Shown here: in pieces, positions 61,619 through 64,000 of the stretch
Layout of the letters: each line of letters opens with the position of its first letter
Numbering within the stretch: the stretch's first letter is position 1
NCBI GenBank assembly: GCA_017590115.1
Contig: JAGGNK010015114.1
Span: 2,239,307-2,303,306, forward strand
Length of the DNA: 64,000 bases
Source of the DNA: Montifringilla adamsi
Lineage: Eukaryota; Chordata; Aves; Passeriformes; Passeridae
Direction: 5' to 3'
Program-made: the position numbers and the translations under genes
The notes under the pieces: generated by a model
Told to the model about the DNA's origin: nothing
The model's input: the letters and a program-made list of their open reading frames with translations, nothing else
Database searches by the model: none

Positions 61619-62070
61619 TGATGCCTAGAGAGGCTGATCTGGAACAGAGACTAGACAGAGTTAAGAGAAAAAAGTAGGTATTTATTAAAAGGCCTTAAAA
61701 GGATACACCTTGGGCAGTACAAAAGTTTGCCCAGGGCTACACCCAGGATGGACCCAAGATGGTCACAAGATGGACAATGGTCACAAGTTTTCACACTTTT
61801 ATAAATTTTGGTAGATTTACATATTGGGGTTAATTGTCCAGTTACAGCTTCAGGTTAATAAGTTCCATCCTCCTGGTTGCTTTCTTCAGTTCACCACTGT
61901 TTATGCTTTTTGGGCCTGAGGCTGTAATGGTTGTCTTTGGTTCTCAAGCTGGAAAAGGATTGTTTTGTCTAACTACCCTGTGAAGAGAACTTACTTAATA
62001 TGAAGTTCAGAGTTACACACTAAAACAGTACAGAATCTGAAAAATATGAAAGCTAAAACTTAAGGCATCA
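61619..62070 (-). mobile_element. Solo LTR, ERV1 (gammaretrovirus-like), minus strand, 452 bp
   Basis: On the minus strand it runs TGATGCCTTAAG to CTAGGCATCA, with perfect 8-bp terminal inverted repeats (TGATGCCT/AGGCATCA). It aligns with the plus-strand LTR at 3554-4003. The promoter and poly(A) elements are conserved: reversed CCAAT at 61823-61827, TATAAAA at 61797-61803 and AATAAA at 61681-61686 (all minus strand). Unlike its relative, it has no matching flanks: GAAC on the left and TATC on the right. It also carries CAAGATGG repeats between TATA and poly(A) signal that the 3.5-kb copy lacks. Confidence 0.87.
61797..61803 (-). promoter_or_regulatory. TATA box of minus-strand ERV1 LTR
   Basis: TATAAAA on the minus strand, about 20 bp after the CCAAT box and about 110 bp before the AATAAA signal (61681-61686). 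Confidence 0.7.
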
Positions 62071-63213
62071 TATCTTCCTTTGTTTTGCAGAAGAAGAGTG
62101 TGATTAGGAGTGCACAACTGGTCCCCACCCAAACATTTATAGTCAAATAACACAATAAGTTGTTATCCTAAAACTGCCACATGCTTGTTTGATACAACTG
62201 TCCAGTGCCTTCTTAGTACCGATTTATTAACAATTAGCAATTAGTCAGGTATTTGAAAACAATTTGCTAGCAATCCTAGTACAATTTCCAAACTCATTTT
62301 GCAATGCTGGAGCACTAATGTCCTGGGTCGTGCTACTTTTCCTATTAAACATTAACAGGGAACGCTGTGAGACTGGGCACACTCTAACAAAGTATGGTTG
62401 GCTGGCAATGTGGCACACATCATGTAAATATCCCTTCTCATTGCTTGAAGTGTTGTGCTGATCTTCCTAAGAACACCTGCCCCAATAAAAAGGTAGTCAT
62501 TTATTACTCTCTGGAGCGGAACAAATCAAACTTCATGTGGCATTAGAAGAACTTGCCTTGACAAAGAGTTTTACACTTCCCTTTTGACAGGTCAAGTACA
62601 CAATCACCATACTGAAAAAAACATTTTTGTTGCCATTAAAAAGGCCACAATTATTGTAACTTGTGAAACAAGTAAAATCCACAGGAGCACAGAACAACTT
62701 TGATGCAGAAAAAGAGGATTTTTGATCCTTTGGTCTACTGTATAAAAATAATTAAATGTGATCTAATCCCTTCCATGACTTTTCAAGCCATTTGGCCTTT
62801 TTTTTTTTCCCTCAAGGATTTGAGTGAATAGCTAAATTTTAAAACATTAACAAAATCTTACAAAAAGGGCGAGGGAAGAAAGCAACAGGAAAAAAAGGGA
62901 GGAAAAAAGCAGGACACATAAGACCTGGCAGGTATATGATTCAACATGGTTTCAGACAAGATTTTCCATTGTCTCCACAGTCTTGTCTGCAATCCTTTGA
63001 GTTTATGAAGCACAGACTCAAAGGAGCCATGCTTTGTGCACTCTTGCACCAGACACTACAGGGATCATTTGACCTCATATTGCAAAACAAGCCATCTTTA
63101 GCACATCAAATTTGGTTACAGCTGAAGTCTTAATTCTGGAAAAAAAGCAGCAGATATTCTCATTAGCCCATAATTTCAGTGCATATTTTGCTTTTCAGCT
63201 AGTAAAATCAAGA

Positions 63214-63245
<32 letters not shown>

Positions 63246-64000
63246 CAAACACCCCAAATCTAAAAAGGATATAAAGCAATATCTACTTCCCTAGTGGTCC
63301 ATCCCCTTTTTACAAAACCATGCTGCTAACCGTAAAGACCTCTACAAAACATAGCCTGTATTTTTATCCATGGTAACCAATACTCTCCTGTACAATCAAT
63401 AAGCCATTGCCCAAGCTGGGAGTGGAACCACTCTACATAAAGGCAAAGGCAGATAGTTTAAATCCCAGGATCAGGACAGATGGATCACCACCCAGGGTTT
63501 GGCAGTGACAGCCCTGAGCCACGACTTGCCGGAGAAAGGCAGACTCCAGCAGAGACATTCCCCATTCCCATGTCCAATTCCCCGCACACCAAAGGCATGC
63601 AGCAGGACTGGGGCTGCTCCTGCACACCCGTGCTGAGGGCAGCAAGCCCTCCCAGGGTAGGCAGGACAAGGCCACAGGGACATGGTTCATATCTCATGGT
63701 TCCCAAACTCTCACCTTCTCAACACCCCTCCTGAAAGCATGGATGGGTGCAGAAGCCACTGCGTGCAGGTTTTCTCTGTGTCCTGAAACAAAGTTCCTCT
63801 TTCCCTCTCTGGGAAGCTGCAATCACAGACTCACACCTGCCGTACCTGGTCTGCATCAGGGTCTCTGAGGAAAAGGATTTCATACTGCATTTTATATTCT
63901 TTCTGCTGAATTTATATAAAAATAAATTTGTCAAAAGGTACTGTTAAACAGACTGAATAAGAAAAAAACTGAATACAGAAAGTAAATTTAAATTCAAAAT
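62071..64000. other. Unassigned non-coding sequence
   Basis: AT-rich, with CAAA units at 63211-63241 and a GC-richer islet at about 63480-63700 in which all frames are short and featureless. No gene recognised. Confidence 0.5.

Overview
The window looks like non-coding DNA from a bird, most likely a passerine. It is AT-rich with short GC-richer islets. I recognise no protein-coding gene, rRNA, tRNA or CRISPR array. The open frames present are short, lack recognisable domains, or run through repeats. The bird assignment rests on remembered resemblance of several long terminal repeats (LTRs) to common songbird solo LTR families; family names are therefore tentative. No clear CR1 LINE 3' end is visible, which is unusual for 64 kb of bird DNA.

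The main content is endogenous retrovirus (ERV) LTRs, apparently all solo or fragmentary with no recognisable gag, pol or env. Left to right: a 450-bp ERV1-type LTR with a 4-bp target-site duplication (TSD) (3554-4003); 52 bp further on, a 1.63-kb LTR with a 6-bp TSD whose U3 carries an 82-bp GC-rich minisatellite (4056-5686); a possible minus-strand LTR with CpG-rich upstream sequence (10821-11570); a 1.7-kb tandem duplication that copies two different LTRs (12453-16018); a further LTR (about 19111-19435); a truncated third copy of the ERVL-like LTR (29402-29720); a poly(T)-bounded segment that may be a minus-strand retrocopy (33916-34480); an older LTR split by a 267-bp young LTR with a perfect 6-bp TSD (about 43011-43966, insert 43552-43818); and a minus-strand second member of the first ERV1 family (61619-62070).

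Between these lie simple repeats (TG/TA, GAA, AAC, G/T-only tracts), several short direct duplications, a canonical G-quadruplex motif and an RFX-type palindrome. The remainder is anonymous single-copy-looking sequence, either intergenic or inside a large intron. The most distinctive structures are the long LTR with its alternating (A-B-A-B) repeat array, the LTR-carrying tandem duplication with its nested 134-bp duplication and mosaic differences, and the precisely dated nested insertion at 43.5 kb.
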